A DNA stretch of 54,213 nucleotides from an uncultured Ignavibacteria bacterium (GTDB lineage Bacteria; Bacteroidota; Ignavibacteria; Tepidaquicellales; Tepidaquicellaceae): positions 1 to 54,213 of the forward strand of contig CALJIG010000009.1 in assembly GCA_937974175.1 (NCBI GenBank). Direction: 5' to 3'. This document shows, one piece after another, positions 46,836-54,213 of this stretch (positions are counted from its first letter, which is position 1; the number at the start of each line of letters is the position of its first letter). Both the position numbers and the translations under genes were made by a program. The notes below the pieces were generated by a model. That model had not been told where the DNA came from, did not search any database, and saw only the letters and a program-made list of their open reading frames with translations.

Positions 46836-48962
46836 ATGAAAAAAATAATTTTAGTAGTACTTCTTCTTACCTTCAAACTTAGCTTTGCTCAGACAGGATG
46901 GTTCTGGCAAAATCCGAAGCCGCAGGGTATGGATATAAGAAGTGTCACGTATGTGACGGCAAACACAATTTATGCAATAGGAGACGGAGGAGCATTTCTC
47001 AAAACTACCAATGCAGGAACTAACTGGACATCTAAAACTATCCTGCCCGTCAGAGACAGAATTTATAATTATGCCCGTAGTATATTCGCTGAAAACGAAA
47101 ACTCCGTCTATGCATTATTCGATAATTATGTTATTGCCGGTGAGGATAAATTCTTTATAATGAAATCCACAAATGGCGGAAATTCATGGGATTCTATTCT
47201 TGTAACGGGTGCGCAGGATGTTTATCTTGACGAGATTTCCTTCGTTAATGAAAATACAGGTTATGCATACTGTAATAATAATATTAATGCCCGCGCTTCT
47301 GCCTATAAAACTACTAATGCAGGATTAAACTGGGCTCTGTTTTCCATTCCCGCCGCTAATGATTCAATATCATCAATATTCTTCCTGAATGAAAATACAG
47401 GATGGGCAGGCAAGCATCATGACAATAAATATTACAGAACAACTAACGCGGGCAGCTCATGGAGTACATATACTTATTTTGAAAGTTTTAATAATCCGTT
47501 TTTTATAAATGAAAATACGGGATGGATAAGTAACGGCTACATGTACAAAACAACTAACGGAGGTATAAATTTCACTCAGATAAGTTACTTTCCCCAGTTA
47601 AGCGAGTATGGCTTTATCAATCAAAATTTCGGCTGGGCAATAGCAGGCGGCAGTATTTACGCCACATCTAATTCAGGGGTAAACTGGAGCATCTCGTTAA
47701 ACAATAATAATTCCATGGTATTCAATGCTGTAGATTTTTTAAATCAGAATACAGGCATAGCAGCAGGAAGCTTTGGAATAATTTACAGAACATCTGATGC
47801 AGGCATTTCATGGACTCCCTATAATAATAACTCAGTAGAAACAGGCAGAGTATCCGATATATGTATGATAAATGAAAATACCGGATGGGCACTTAATAAC
47901 GGCAAGCTTATAAAAAGCTCTGACGGCGGAAGCAGCTGGATTAAAGTTGATTCTGTTTCGAACTACTTATCAATGAAATTTTTAAATGCAAATGTGGGGA
48001 TCTGCGCAGGCGAAAATTTTTTCAATGAAACTACAAATGGCGGGCTTACCTGGAAAACTAATCAGTATACAAATATCGGTTTTGTAAAAGTTTTAATGCC
48101 CTCTCAGAATAACTGGTACATAGTAGGGCATGATTTAAGCGGCTCAGGACGTTTGATTCTGAAAACTTCCAGTGCAGGGGCAGCCTGGGATTTTATACCC
48201 GCTCCGCAAATGCTGGTGAACGATTTATTTTTTATAGACGGTAATACCGGATTTTTTTCCGGTGTGCCTCAATTTTATAAAACCACTAACGGAGGTGTAA
48301 ACTGGCTGCAAACTTCTAATCAAAACTGTGATGCGCTTTTTTTCATAAATGCAAACACGGGCTGGATAGGCTGGCAAAATGATATTTATAAAACTACAAA
48401 TGGAGGAAGTTCGTGGCAGCAACAATTTCATAATGATACTTATCAATTTAGCGCAATCCAATTTGTAAATGCAAATACCGGATGGTTTATAAGCAATCAT
48501 TTGACTCAGGGCAGAATTTTAAAGACAACGGACGGAGGAAGCTCATGGTTTCAAAATTTAAATTTCCTTACAGAAAATCTTTCTGATATTTCTTTTATAA
48601 ATGAAAATACCGGATGGGTAAGCGGATTGGCAGGCATTATTCTAAAAACCACTACGGGCGGAACTATAGGCGTGCAGCAGATAAGCACTTCCCTCCCCGA
48701 TAAATTTCATCTATCACAAAATTATCCCAACCCGTTCAATCCCGTTACAAATATAGAATTTTCTCTTCCACAAAAAAGTTTTGTGAAGCTCAAAGTTTTT
48801 GATTTACTCGGAAGAGAAATTGCAAACTTAGTAAACGAAAATTTATCCGCAGGAAGTTATAAATATGATTTCAACGCCTCGGCATTAACAAGCGGAATAT
48901 ATTTTTATAAGCTTGAAACAGAAAATTTTTCTGAGACAAAAAAGATGGTGGTGGTTAAGTGA
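46836..48962 (+). CDS. T9SS-sorted double propeller 3
   Basis: 708 residues from ATG 46836 (MKKIILVVLLLTFKLSFAQT). A GTG 18 nt upstream is in frame but would disrupt the signal peptide start and the inverted repeat. The GWFWQNPKPQG opening and 14 Asp-box units (LKTTNAGTNW to LKTTTGG) match the neighbours, with the FINENTGW linker repeated many times. The sorting domain DNA is almost identical to that of copies 1 and 2. The last residues, MVVVK with a TGA stop, differ slightly. The 267-bp gap that follows contains the hairpin for the next gene. Confidence 0.85.
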   Translation: MKKIILVVLLLTFKLSFAQTGWFWQNPKPQGMDIRSVTYVTANTIYAIGDGGAFLKTTNAGTNWTSKTILPVRDRIYNYARSIFAENENSVYALFDNYVIAGEDKFFIMKSTNGGNSWDSILVTGAQDVYLDEISFVNENTGYAYCNNNINARASAYKTTNAGLNWALFSIPAANDSISSIFFLNENTGWAGKHHDNKYYRTTNAGSSWSTYTYFESFNNPFFINENTGWISNGYMYKTTNGGINFTQISYFPQLSEYGFINQNFGWAIAGGSIYATSNSGVNWSISLNNNNSMVFNAVDFLNQNTGIAAGSFGIIYRTSDAGISWTPYNNNSVETGRVSDICMINENTGWALNNGKLIKSSDGGSSWIKVDSVSNYLSMKFLNANVGICAGENFFNETTNGGLTWKTNQYTNIGFVKVLMPSQNNWYIVGHDLSGSGRLILKTSSAGAAWDFIPAPQMLVNDLFFIDGNTGFFSGVPQFYKTTNGGVNWLQTSNQNCDALFFINANTGWIGWQNDIYKTTNGGSSWQQQFHNDTYQFSAIQFVNANTGWFISNHLTQGRILKTTDGGSSWFQNLNFLTENLSDISFINENTGWVSGLAGIILKTTTGGTIGVQQISTSLPDKFHLSQNYPNPFNPVTNIEFSLPQKSFVKLKVFDLLGREIANLVNENLSAGSYKYDFNASALTSGIYFYKLETENFSETKKMVVVK

Positions 48963-49197
48963 AAAATATAATCCCGGATTACGCTGATTTAAAATGATTT
49001 GTGAATTTTAGCTGAATGTGTTTCATTAAAAATCAGAAATATTCAGAGAAATTCCTGTCCGGCTTTAGCGGGAAGTGATTAAATTTTTTGTAATACAGAT
49101 TTTAATATATACATTTACATTGACATTTATAAATTCTATTAATAGATTTGCTCATACAATTCAATACAGCAAAAATCAGTTTCCTCCCTTAACATGG

Positions 49198-49223
49198 TTT
49201 TTATTTTGTAACCAAAATAAAAA
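49198..49223 (+). promoter_or_regulatory. Start-proximal hairpin before double propeller 4
   Basis: TTTTTATTTTG (49198-49208) and CAAAATAAAAA (49213-49223) form a perfect 11-bp stem with a TAAC loop, ending 6 nt before the ATG at 49230. Confidence 0.5.
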
Positions 49224-49229
49224 TTTTCC

Positions 49230-51386
49230 ATGAAAACCAAAAAGGTTTACTTCATTTTACTCCCTTTAATTTTATTTTTCAGTCAAAGTGTTTTCTCTCA
49301 GCAGTCATGGGTCTGGCAAAATCCTAAACCACTCGGAGAAACAATCGTCTCAGTTTATTACGTAAACTCAAATACTATTTATGCCCTTGGCGCTTGCGGA
49401 AGTTTTTTAGTATCAACGGATAACGGCTACAACTGGTCGCAGAAAAGCATCAGACCTCCGGCAACCTCTGTAGGTGAAATGTATCAGGAGCTTAGTGTAA
49501 TTAATCCTTCAACAATTTTTACATATTCTGAAAATCGGGACCCAGGCAATAATTTTATTTTAATAAGAAAGATTCACAAAAGCACTGATGGCGGAAATCA
49601 TTGGACTTCAACTGTCAGAGATTCGCTGGTCAATACCGGCTTAACCTCGTTCTTAAGAAAAATAAAATTTATAAATGCTAATACCGGTTTTGATTATGAT
49701 TACCGCAGATACACAAAATCTACAATGCGCACCACTGATGGCGGCTTAACATGGCATAAGCTTCTAATTGGAACTGCCGATAGTCTTGGTTTTGTATTTT
49801 TTATAAACCAGAACACAGGATGGGTAGCCGGACCAAAAGGAAAATTTTTTAAAACAATTAACGGCGGAGCGAACTGGACTGCTTATCCTGCTATTGATAT
49901 CAACGGCTCGTTTTTCAAATCATATTTCTTAGATGAAAACACAGGCTGGGCGTATAATAATTATTTCTTCAAAACTACAGACGGCGGAGCAAGCTGGACT
50001 CAGCTCTCTTCAGTGAATCCTTCAATAATTTCATTTTTATATACGGATGTAAATACAGGCTTTGCGTTAAAGGCTACTGAGGAAGTTGTAAAAACTACCA
50101 ATGGCGGAACTAACTGGTTTACTGTTGGCAGCAAAATGCCCCAGCATTTTCTTAACAGCTCAACAGGCGTTAGCGGAGGCGAAGGTGTTTCAGTTTCAAC
50201 TGACGGAGGAAATAACTGGAACTCGCGTTTAATAAGCCTTACCGGACAGTCATTAGAAGATATTCATTTTTCAGATGAGAACCACGGATGGGCTGTAGGA
50301 TATAACGCTATTCTTAAAACAACTGACGGCGGAAACCAATGGTCTTCTATGCCTTTAATTTCCAATTATCATACAGCAGTCTGGTTTAAAAATCAGAACA
50401 CAGGAATAATCGGAACATACGGCGGAGTGAATTATACTACAAACTCAGGAAGCACATGGAGCAACGTTACGGGTCCGTCATATTCAAATTATAATTTCTA
50501 CAGATTCCAGGCTCCATCGGCTAATGTAGTTTACACTCTTGCAAATGTTAATCAGGCAAGTGATTCAACTGTGATACTAAAATCATCAAACTCCGGCGCC
50601 AGTTGGAGTTATGTCTCAACTCCTACCCGCACAAAAGAGTTTTATTTTATGAATGATAATTTTGGTTTTGCAATTACTCTGACCAATACATTTAAAACTA
50701 CAGACGGAGGTACTACGTGGACGCTAACAGCCAATGTACCATTGAAAAGTGTCAACTTCATAAATGAAAACACCGGATGGTATAGCGATAGCGGTACTGT
50801 TTACAGAACAAGCAATGGAGGAGCAAGCTGGATAACGCGTTACTCTTTTTATCACTCAGTAACTTATCAATTGAAGTTCTTTGATTTATATACCGGTTAC
50901 AGAATTTGTAAAGAAGGAATTTTTGATTCATATCAAATCCAAAAAACAACTAATGCAGGAGAATCGTTCTTCAATCTTAATTTTTATTCTGACTCCCGTA
51001 AACTTTATAAGTTTTGTTTCATAAACCAAAACACAGGCTGGGTTGCCGGCACCGGCGGAACTATACTGAAAACATCTAAAGGAGGCTCTATCGGTATTCA
51101 GCAGATAAGCACTTCCCTGCCCGATAAATTTTATCTTGAGCAGAATTATCCAAACCCGTTTAATCCAAATACAAATATAGAATTCTCTCTGCCAAAAAAT
51201 TCTTTTGTGAAGCTGAAAGTATTCGATTTGCTCGGAAGAGAAATTGCAAATCTTGTAAATGAGAATTTATCAGCAGGAAGTTATAAATATTATTTCAATG
51301 CATCTGCATTAACAAGCGGAATTTATTTTTATAAATTGGAGACAGATAATTTTTCTGAGACAAGAAAAATGGTGCTGGTGAAGTAA
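49230..51386 (+). CDS. T9SS-sorted double propeller 4
   Basis: 718 residues; the signal peptide is MKTKKVYFILLPLILFFSQS followed by VFSQQ. The opening SWVWQNPKPLGETIV and 14 Asp-box units (VSTDNGYNW, HKSTDGGNHW through QKTTNAGESF to LKTSKGG) show the same double-propeller plan. The sorting domain (FYLEQNYPNPFNPNTNIEFS) is more diverged in DNA than those of copies 1-3, so it has escaped the recent homogenisation. Two orphan sorting-domain tails follow. Confidence 0.85.
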   Translation: MKTKKVYFILLPLILFFSQSVFSQQSWVWQNPKPLGETIVSVYYVNSNTIYALGACGSFLVSTDNGYNWSQKSIRPPATSVGEMYQELSVINPSTIFTYSENRDPGNNFILIRKIHKSTDGGNHWTSTVRDSLVNTGLTSFLRKIKFINANTGFDYDYRRYTKSTMRTTDGGLTWHKLLIGTADSLGFVFFINQNTGWVAGPKGKFFKTINGGANWTAYPAIDINGSFFKSYFLDENTGWAYNNYFFKTTDGGASWTQLSSVNPSIISFLYTDVNTGFALKATEEVVKTTNGGTNWFTVGSKMPQHFLNSSTGVSGGEGVSVSTDGGNNWNSRLISLTGQSLEDIHFSDENHGWAVGYNAILKTTDGGNQWSSMPLISNYHTAVWFKNQNTGIIGTYGGVNYTTNSGSTWSNVTGPSYSNYNFYRFQAPSANVVYTLANVNQASDSTVILKSSNSGASWSYVSTPTRTKEFYFMNDNFGFAITLTNTFKTTDGGTTWTLTANVPLKSVNFINENTGWYSDSGTVYRTSNGGASWITRYSFYHSVTYQLKFFDLYTGYRICKEGIFDSYQIQKTTNAGESFFNLNFYSDSRKLYKFCFINQNTGWVAGTGGTILKTSKGGSIGIQQISTSLPDKFYLEQNYPNPFNPNTNIEFSLPKNSFVKLKVFDLLGREIANLVNENLSAGSYKYYFNASALTSGIYFYKLETDNFSETRKMVLVK

Positions 51387-51529
51387 ACAATCATGTTCCC
51401 CTCCTTTACAAGGAGGGGTTAGGGGTGGTTTAACGTGTAATTGTCTCGGCATTAACAAGCGGAATATATTTTTATAAGCTTGAAACAGAAAATTTTTCTG
51501 AGACAAGAAAAATGGTACTGGTAAAGTAA
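51387..51529 (+). pseudogene. Stem-loop spacer plus duplicated T9SS tail, second copy
   Basis: The same 57-58-bp stem-loop spacer is followed by 84 nt (51446-51529) encoding the final 27 residues of the sorting domain (S-A-L-T-S-G to M-V-L-V-K) and a stop. The DNA differs at several synonymous sites from the copy at 46682. Confidence 0.85.
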
Positions 51530-51671
51530 CTATTATGTTCCCCTCCTTTACAAGGAGGGGTTAGGGGTGGTTTAACGTGTAATTGTCTCGGCATTAACAA
51601 GCGGAATATATTTTTATAAATTTGAAACGGATAATTTTTCAGAAACAAGAAAAATGGTGCTGGTAAAATAA
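51530..51671 (+). pseudogene. Stem-loop spacer plus duplicated T9SS tail, third copy
   Basis: A second tandem unit directly after the previous one. The tail at 51588-51671 reads SALTSGIYFYKFETDNFSET followed by RKMVLVK and TAA. It has amino-acid changes (KFETDN), so the units come from different sorting domains rather than from one recent duplication. Confidence 0.85.
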
Positions 51672-51676
51672 AATAA

Positions 51677-51728
51677 GTTATCCGTTATTTGATGTATTTT
51701 TCCCCGCTAACAGCAAATAACGGATAAC
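51677..51728. repeat. Heptamer inverted repeat after the propeller cluster
   Basis: GTTATCCGTTATTTG (51677-51691) and CAAATAACGGATAAC (51714-51728) are perfect 15-bp reverse complements built from TTATCCG/TTATTTG-type heptamers. The rest of the gap up to 52013 (about 285 bp) shows no gene. Confidence 0.75.
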
Positions 51729-52013
51729 GGCTATATCACACGCCTTCGCGATTTTTTCCTTAAATCTTTCTATAATTTTTCACATATTATACTACCTTTC
51801 TTGAAGTAAATAATCCTTTTCATTTTAGTTTTTTGTAACCCCGAATATTTTATGAATATAAATAGTATTTCTGCATGTGCAAATAAATCATTTTGTTTCA
51901 GTAGAAACCCGTATATTGTTAATACCTTTCTCAATGTTCTCTTTTGCTTTATTGCAGGAGAGTATTCAATCTGTACCTATAACCCCGATATTTTTTAACT
52001 AAACTATCTGTAA

Positions 52014-52601
52014 ATGAAAAAATTCATTGTGGTAATTTTATTGCTGCTTCCGGTTCTGGCATCGGCGCAAAGCAGAAGCTACTTAGGCATCAGCGCAGGG
52101 ATAACAATTCCCTCATCGCCATCCGATTTCAAAACATACTGGACATCATCTTTCAATCTCGGTCTCGATTATGAAAAACCCGTCTCCGATATGTTCGGCG
52201 TAGGCGGCGAGCTGAACTATGCATCGTTCGCTCTCGATAAAGGCGCAGTATTCGGCAACAGCAATGCCAATGTTACAGGCGGCTCATTCAATGCAGTGCA
52301 GCTGCTTGCAGTCGGAAAGATCTGCGATTACAACAGCATCAACTCCGTTTCTCCCTATGGAAGAATCGGTATCGGGCTAAGCCTTACTTCATTCGATGAT
52401 ATAAAAAACGGCTCTAACGGAAATATAATTTTAAAAGGCTCATCGGAAAACGGACTCGGTGTTATGCTCGCAGCCGGCGTACAGTTCAATCTGCAAAGCG
52501 GCAGCAAAGTTTCAGTTGAAGGTAGCTACAGAGTGAACAACCGCCCCGGCGATAGCTTCAACGGAATATTGCTTGATGTCGGCTATCACTTCGGCATGTA
52601 A
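52014..52601 (+). CDS. Outer-membrane beta-barrel protein
   Basis: 195 residues with signal peptide MKKFIVVILLLLPVLASAQ. Strands include YLGISAGITIPSSPSDFKTY, FNLGLDYEKPVSDMFGVGGE, ISPYGRIG-type SVSPYGRIGIGLSLTSFD, MLAAGVQFNLQSGSKVSVEG and a final GILLDVGYHFGM. Closest in layout to the barrel at 41684. It is not followed by a partner gene, and it starts 342 bp after the last orphan tail. Confidence 0.75.
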   Translation: MKKFIVVILLLLPVLASAQSRSYLGISAGITIPSSPSDFKTYWTSSFNLGLDYEKPVSDMFGVGGELNYASFALDKGAVFGNSNANVTGGSFNAVQLLAVGKICDYNSINSVSPYGRIGIGLSLTSFDDIKNGSNGNIILKGSSENGLGVMLAAGVQFNLQSGSKVSVEGSYRVNNRPGDSFNGILLDVGYHFGM

Positions 52602-52897
52602 TTTTTTTGTAAATAATTTTTTCCCTGAAAAAGTGTAGTGATACTGATTACAGACTGAACACTACAAAATCCCGCCAGCGGTGCCCCAGCGCCGCAGCGG
52701 TGATTTTCTCTTACTCTCATAATTCCTCTTATAATTCATTTCACAACATAGCATCTACTGCCTTCTGTCAATACCATTCAGAAAATATTTCCCTATATGT
52801 AGGAATAGGTGTTTTTCAATACACTCTTAATTTATCCTTTTATATATTCATCATTTTAAAATCTGCTATCTGTTAATTATTAATTACTAATTATTAA
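52602..52897. repeat. Gene-free stretch with GC-rich hairpin and heptamer tract
   Basis: AAAATCCCGCC...GCAGCGGTGATTTT near 52667-52706 is an imperfect hairpin. Near the end TAATTAT, TAATTAC, TAATTAT, TAATTG (52874-52900) run in period 7 and reach the TTG start of the next gene. No coding sequence recognised. Confidence 0.5.
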
Positions 52898-53428
52898 TTG
52901 AATAAAGTGCCTGCGCCAAAAAAACTTACACGTGAACTAATAGAAGAGCGGCTTCCCTTCTGCTTCGGATTGCTGCAAAGAATTGCAGATGATTTAGACG
53001 TAACAAGAACTGCCGTTGCAAAATTTTTAAATCTGCCCGAAAACGCAGACCTGAAGGAACTCGTCAAATCCGAAAAAAAACGTCTGCGCGAGTATGCAGA
53101 AATGACCGTCGCCCGCCAGCTCATTAGCGGAGATATTGAAACTGCAAAATGGTTTCTTACTGCATTTCCCTCTAACGGACTTATGAAAAAACCAAAACCC
53201 TACCGACCAAAGAAAAGTAAAAGTCCTGTGATATCATTTGTATCAGAAAAAGTCTCAATACCAACCATACGCAATGTTGCCTTCCCGCTATTAGATTATG
53301 TAGATGCCACACATCCCGGCGCAACGACAGAGTTTCTGCCCTTGGGTTACAAAGAAAATGTAGAAGAAGAAATAAAATTCCGCAACGCCCCTAAGGAAAA
53401 AAAGAAAGAATGGGAAAAATGGGGGTGA
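52898..53428 (+). CDS. HTH protein resembling a phage terminase small subunit
   Basis: 176 residues from TTG 52898; GTG 52907 is a good alternative because the TTG is part of a heptamer repeat. Residues about 10-45 form a helix-turn-helix (LPFCFGLLQRIADDLDVTRT then AVAKFL). Residues 55-90 (KSEKKRLREYAEMTVARQLI-SGDIETAKWFLTAFP) resemble the oligomerisation helices of small terminases, with the ExxxxxxxxLxxGDxxxAxxxL pattern. The C-terminal half is basic and proline-rich, then acidic. No large terminase gene follows, so it may be an orphan from the phage region. Confidence 0.55.
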   Translation: MNKVPAPKKLTRELIEERLPFCFGLLQRIADDLDVTRTAVAKFLNLPENADLKELVKSEKKRLREYAEMTVARQLISGDIETAKWFLTAFPSNGLMKKPKPYRPKKSKSPVISFVSEKVSIPTIRNVAFPLLDYVDATHPGATTEFLPLGYKENVEEEIKFRNAPKEKKKEWEKWG

Positions 53429-53786
53429 GGATTGGACGTGTCTTTCCGTGCTTAGCTGACAAGCTTTACAGAGATTTCGGAATCCAATCATATTGTGTCC
53501 CCCCTACTTACCAAGCTACCAATTATCAAGTCCCGCTTTAGCGGGAGAGGGGTTAAGGAGCTGAAAAGTCGCCTTGGCGAATTTAAAGTTTACTATGTCA
53601 TTCCCGCGAAGGCGGGAATCCAATCATACTGCCCCCTCTTGCAGGTTACTTGCCCCGTACTTGATACGGGGGAGGGAGAGGTTTAAAACTCAACAAAATA
53701 ACTAATGCTTACGTCTAAAAAGACTTTGACTCTATTGTTATTAAATCACACTACTTATTCTGATGCTCCAAAGTAGGAACGAAAGC
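53429..53786. repeat. Cluster of short palindromes (REP-like)
   Basis: Hairpins follow one another: TCCCGC/GCGGGA (53531-53546), TCGCC-TT-GGCGA (53569-53580), ATTCCCGC/GCGGGAAT (53600-53619) and CCCCGTA/TACGGGG (53653-53671). GGAATCCAATCAT occurs twice (near 53480 and 53615). This resembles intergenic palindromic repeats of other bacteria. No gene seen. Confidence 0.6.
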
Positions 53787-54213
53787 TTAACTCACAGCCA
53801 TCTTTGCAGAATCTTTATAAATATAAGGTGGCATAGGATCTTTCAATTCCCATTTTACATTCATTGGTTTTGAACCATAATGTTCTTTAATATCTCCTTC
53901 ACCTAAAAATACAAATCCCATAGTATTACCAAACTCATCTTGATTTCTCTCTCTTACAAATAACAGTATTTTTTTCTTCAATTTTTTGTGATGTACATAA
54001 CTCAGTCCTTTACCTGCATCTGGTCTCGAAGCATTTTGTGATTGCCAGTGGAATAAATTTTCATTAATAGCAAAATCATTATAAAATGTTGTCGGTGAAA
54101 AATCTTTTTCAGATTTGTCTAATGTAATAAAAAGTAATTCAGTATTTTTTTCTTTTGAATCTGCGACACCTTCAATTATATTTTTTTTATTTTTAAAAGT
54201 ATGAAAACCAAAT
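53787..54213 (-). CDS. DUF3427-type protein, C-terminal part only
   Basis: An open frame enters from the right edge (first full codon at 54212) and ends at 53787. It encodes 141 residues, including FAINENLFHWQSQNASRPDA, then ILLFVRERNQDEFGNTMGFV and FLGEGDIKEHYGSKPMNVKW-ELKDPMPPYIY. HWQSQN and the LFVRE...FLGE...VKWELKxPMPP order are typical of the DUF3427 domain found at the C terminus of superfamily II helicase-nuclease proteins, often in defence loci. The helicase part would lie outside the window. Confidence 0.75.
   Translation of the reverse strand, partial: FGFHTFKNKKNIIEGVADSKEKNTELLFITLDKSEKDFSPTTFYNDFAINENLFHWQSQNASRPDAGKGLSYVHHKKLKKKILLFVRERNQDEFGNTMGFVFLGEGDIKEHYGSKPMNVKWELKDPMPPYIYKDSAKMAVS

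Noticed and set aside
42375..51386. Asp-box propellers taken as sialidases or other glycosidases
   Set aside because: Asp boxes alone are not diagnostic; the arginine triad and catalytic Tyr/Glu of sialidases were not found, and the FxNENTGW linkers fit Ycf48/HCF136-like propellers.
51387..51671. Tandem 142-bp units taken as a CRISPR array
   Set aside because: Units are too long, contain a coding-domain tail and a stem-loop, and there are no unique spacers or cas genes.
53495..53686. Plus-strand frame of about 63 codons
   Set aside because: It is a translation of palindromic repeats (SRFSGRGV, PAKAGIQS) and has no protein-like composition.

Overview
The window looks like a chromosomal segment of a low-GC member of the Bacteroidota/Ignavibacteriota (FCB) group. 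The strongest clue is the C-terminal type IX secretion (T9SS) sorting domain on at least six large exported proteins, with the NYPNPFNP start, a GREIANLVNENLSAG middle and an SGIYFYKL end. Many signal peptides end in AQ, and Shine-Dalgarno sequences are often weak or absent. This placement is inference from protein style; no rRNA or marker gene is present. No tRNA, rRNA, CRISPR array or complete insertion sequence was seen.

Layout. (1) 1-3.3 kb: small membrane proteins, two tiny minus-strand genes (one apparently frameshifted) and an exported alpha/beta hydrolase. (2) 3.3-16.8 kb: an incomplete, rearranged Mu-like phage region. A minus-strand block carries a gpI-type protease/scaffold, major capsid protein, GH19 endolysin, fibre-like proteins, two pentapeptide-repeat proteins, small membrane proteins, a tail-tube candidate and a tail-assembly chaperone with an overlapping -1 frame behind a T7 slippery run. 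A divergent plus-strand block carries gp37-, portal gp29- and gp36-like genes. Two palindromic operator-like sites lie between the blocks. Further minus-strand genes encode a zinc-ribbon protein, a replication protein and a YqaJ-type recombinase whose active site looks eroded. Large terminase, tape measure, baseplate, transposase and integrase are absent; a small-terminase-like gene lies far away at 52.9 kb. (3) 16.9-22.2 kb: a Fic protein convergent with an extremely acidic protein, and a CI/LexA-like S24 repressor that is more GC-rich than its neighbours. (4) 19.5-32 kb: eleven divergent exported paralogues of about 270-320 residues with a shared N-terminal NKVK motif and C-terminal NGLIDYI...YEYY motif, arranged as a translationally coupled array around one lipoprotein. 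I regard this as the best candidate for an undescribed system. (5) 32-52.6 kb: exported Asp-box (Ycf48/HCF136-like) beta-propellers, either with T9SS tails or as lipoproteins, alternating with about 190-200-residue outer-membrane barrels. Repeat counts fall on 7 or 14, suggesting single and double seven-bladed propellers. (6) 52.6-54.2 kb: the HTH small-terminase-like protein, a palindrome cluster, and the 3' end of a DUF3427 protein running off the window.

Non-coding structure is unusually rich. There are seven-base-period tandem tracts at about a dozen intergenic sites, often as inverted pairs. A perfect three-armed cloverleaf palindrome at 37.85 kb has the same TTC loop on every arm. A second, nested palindrome lies at 22.7 kb. 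Duplicated 3' ends of the T9SS domain are joined to a stem-loop, and inverted repeats sit just upstream of the start codons of several exported-protein genes.
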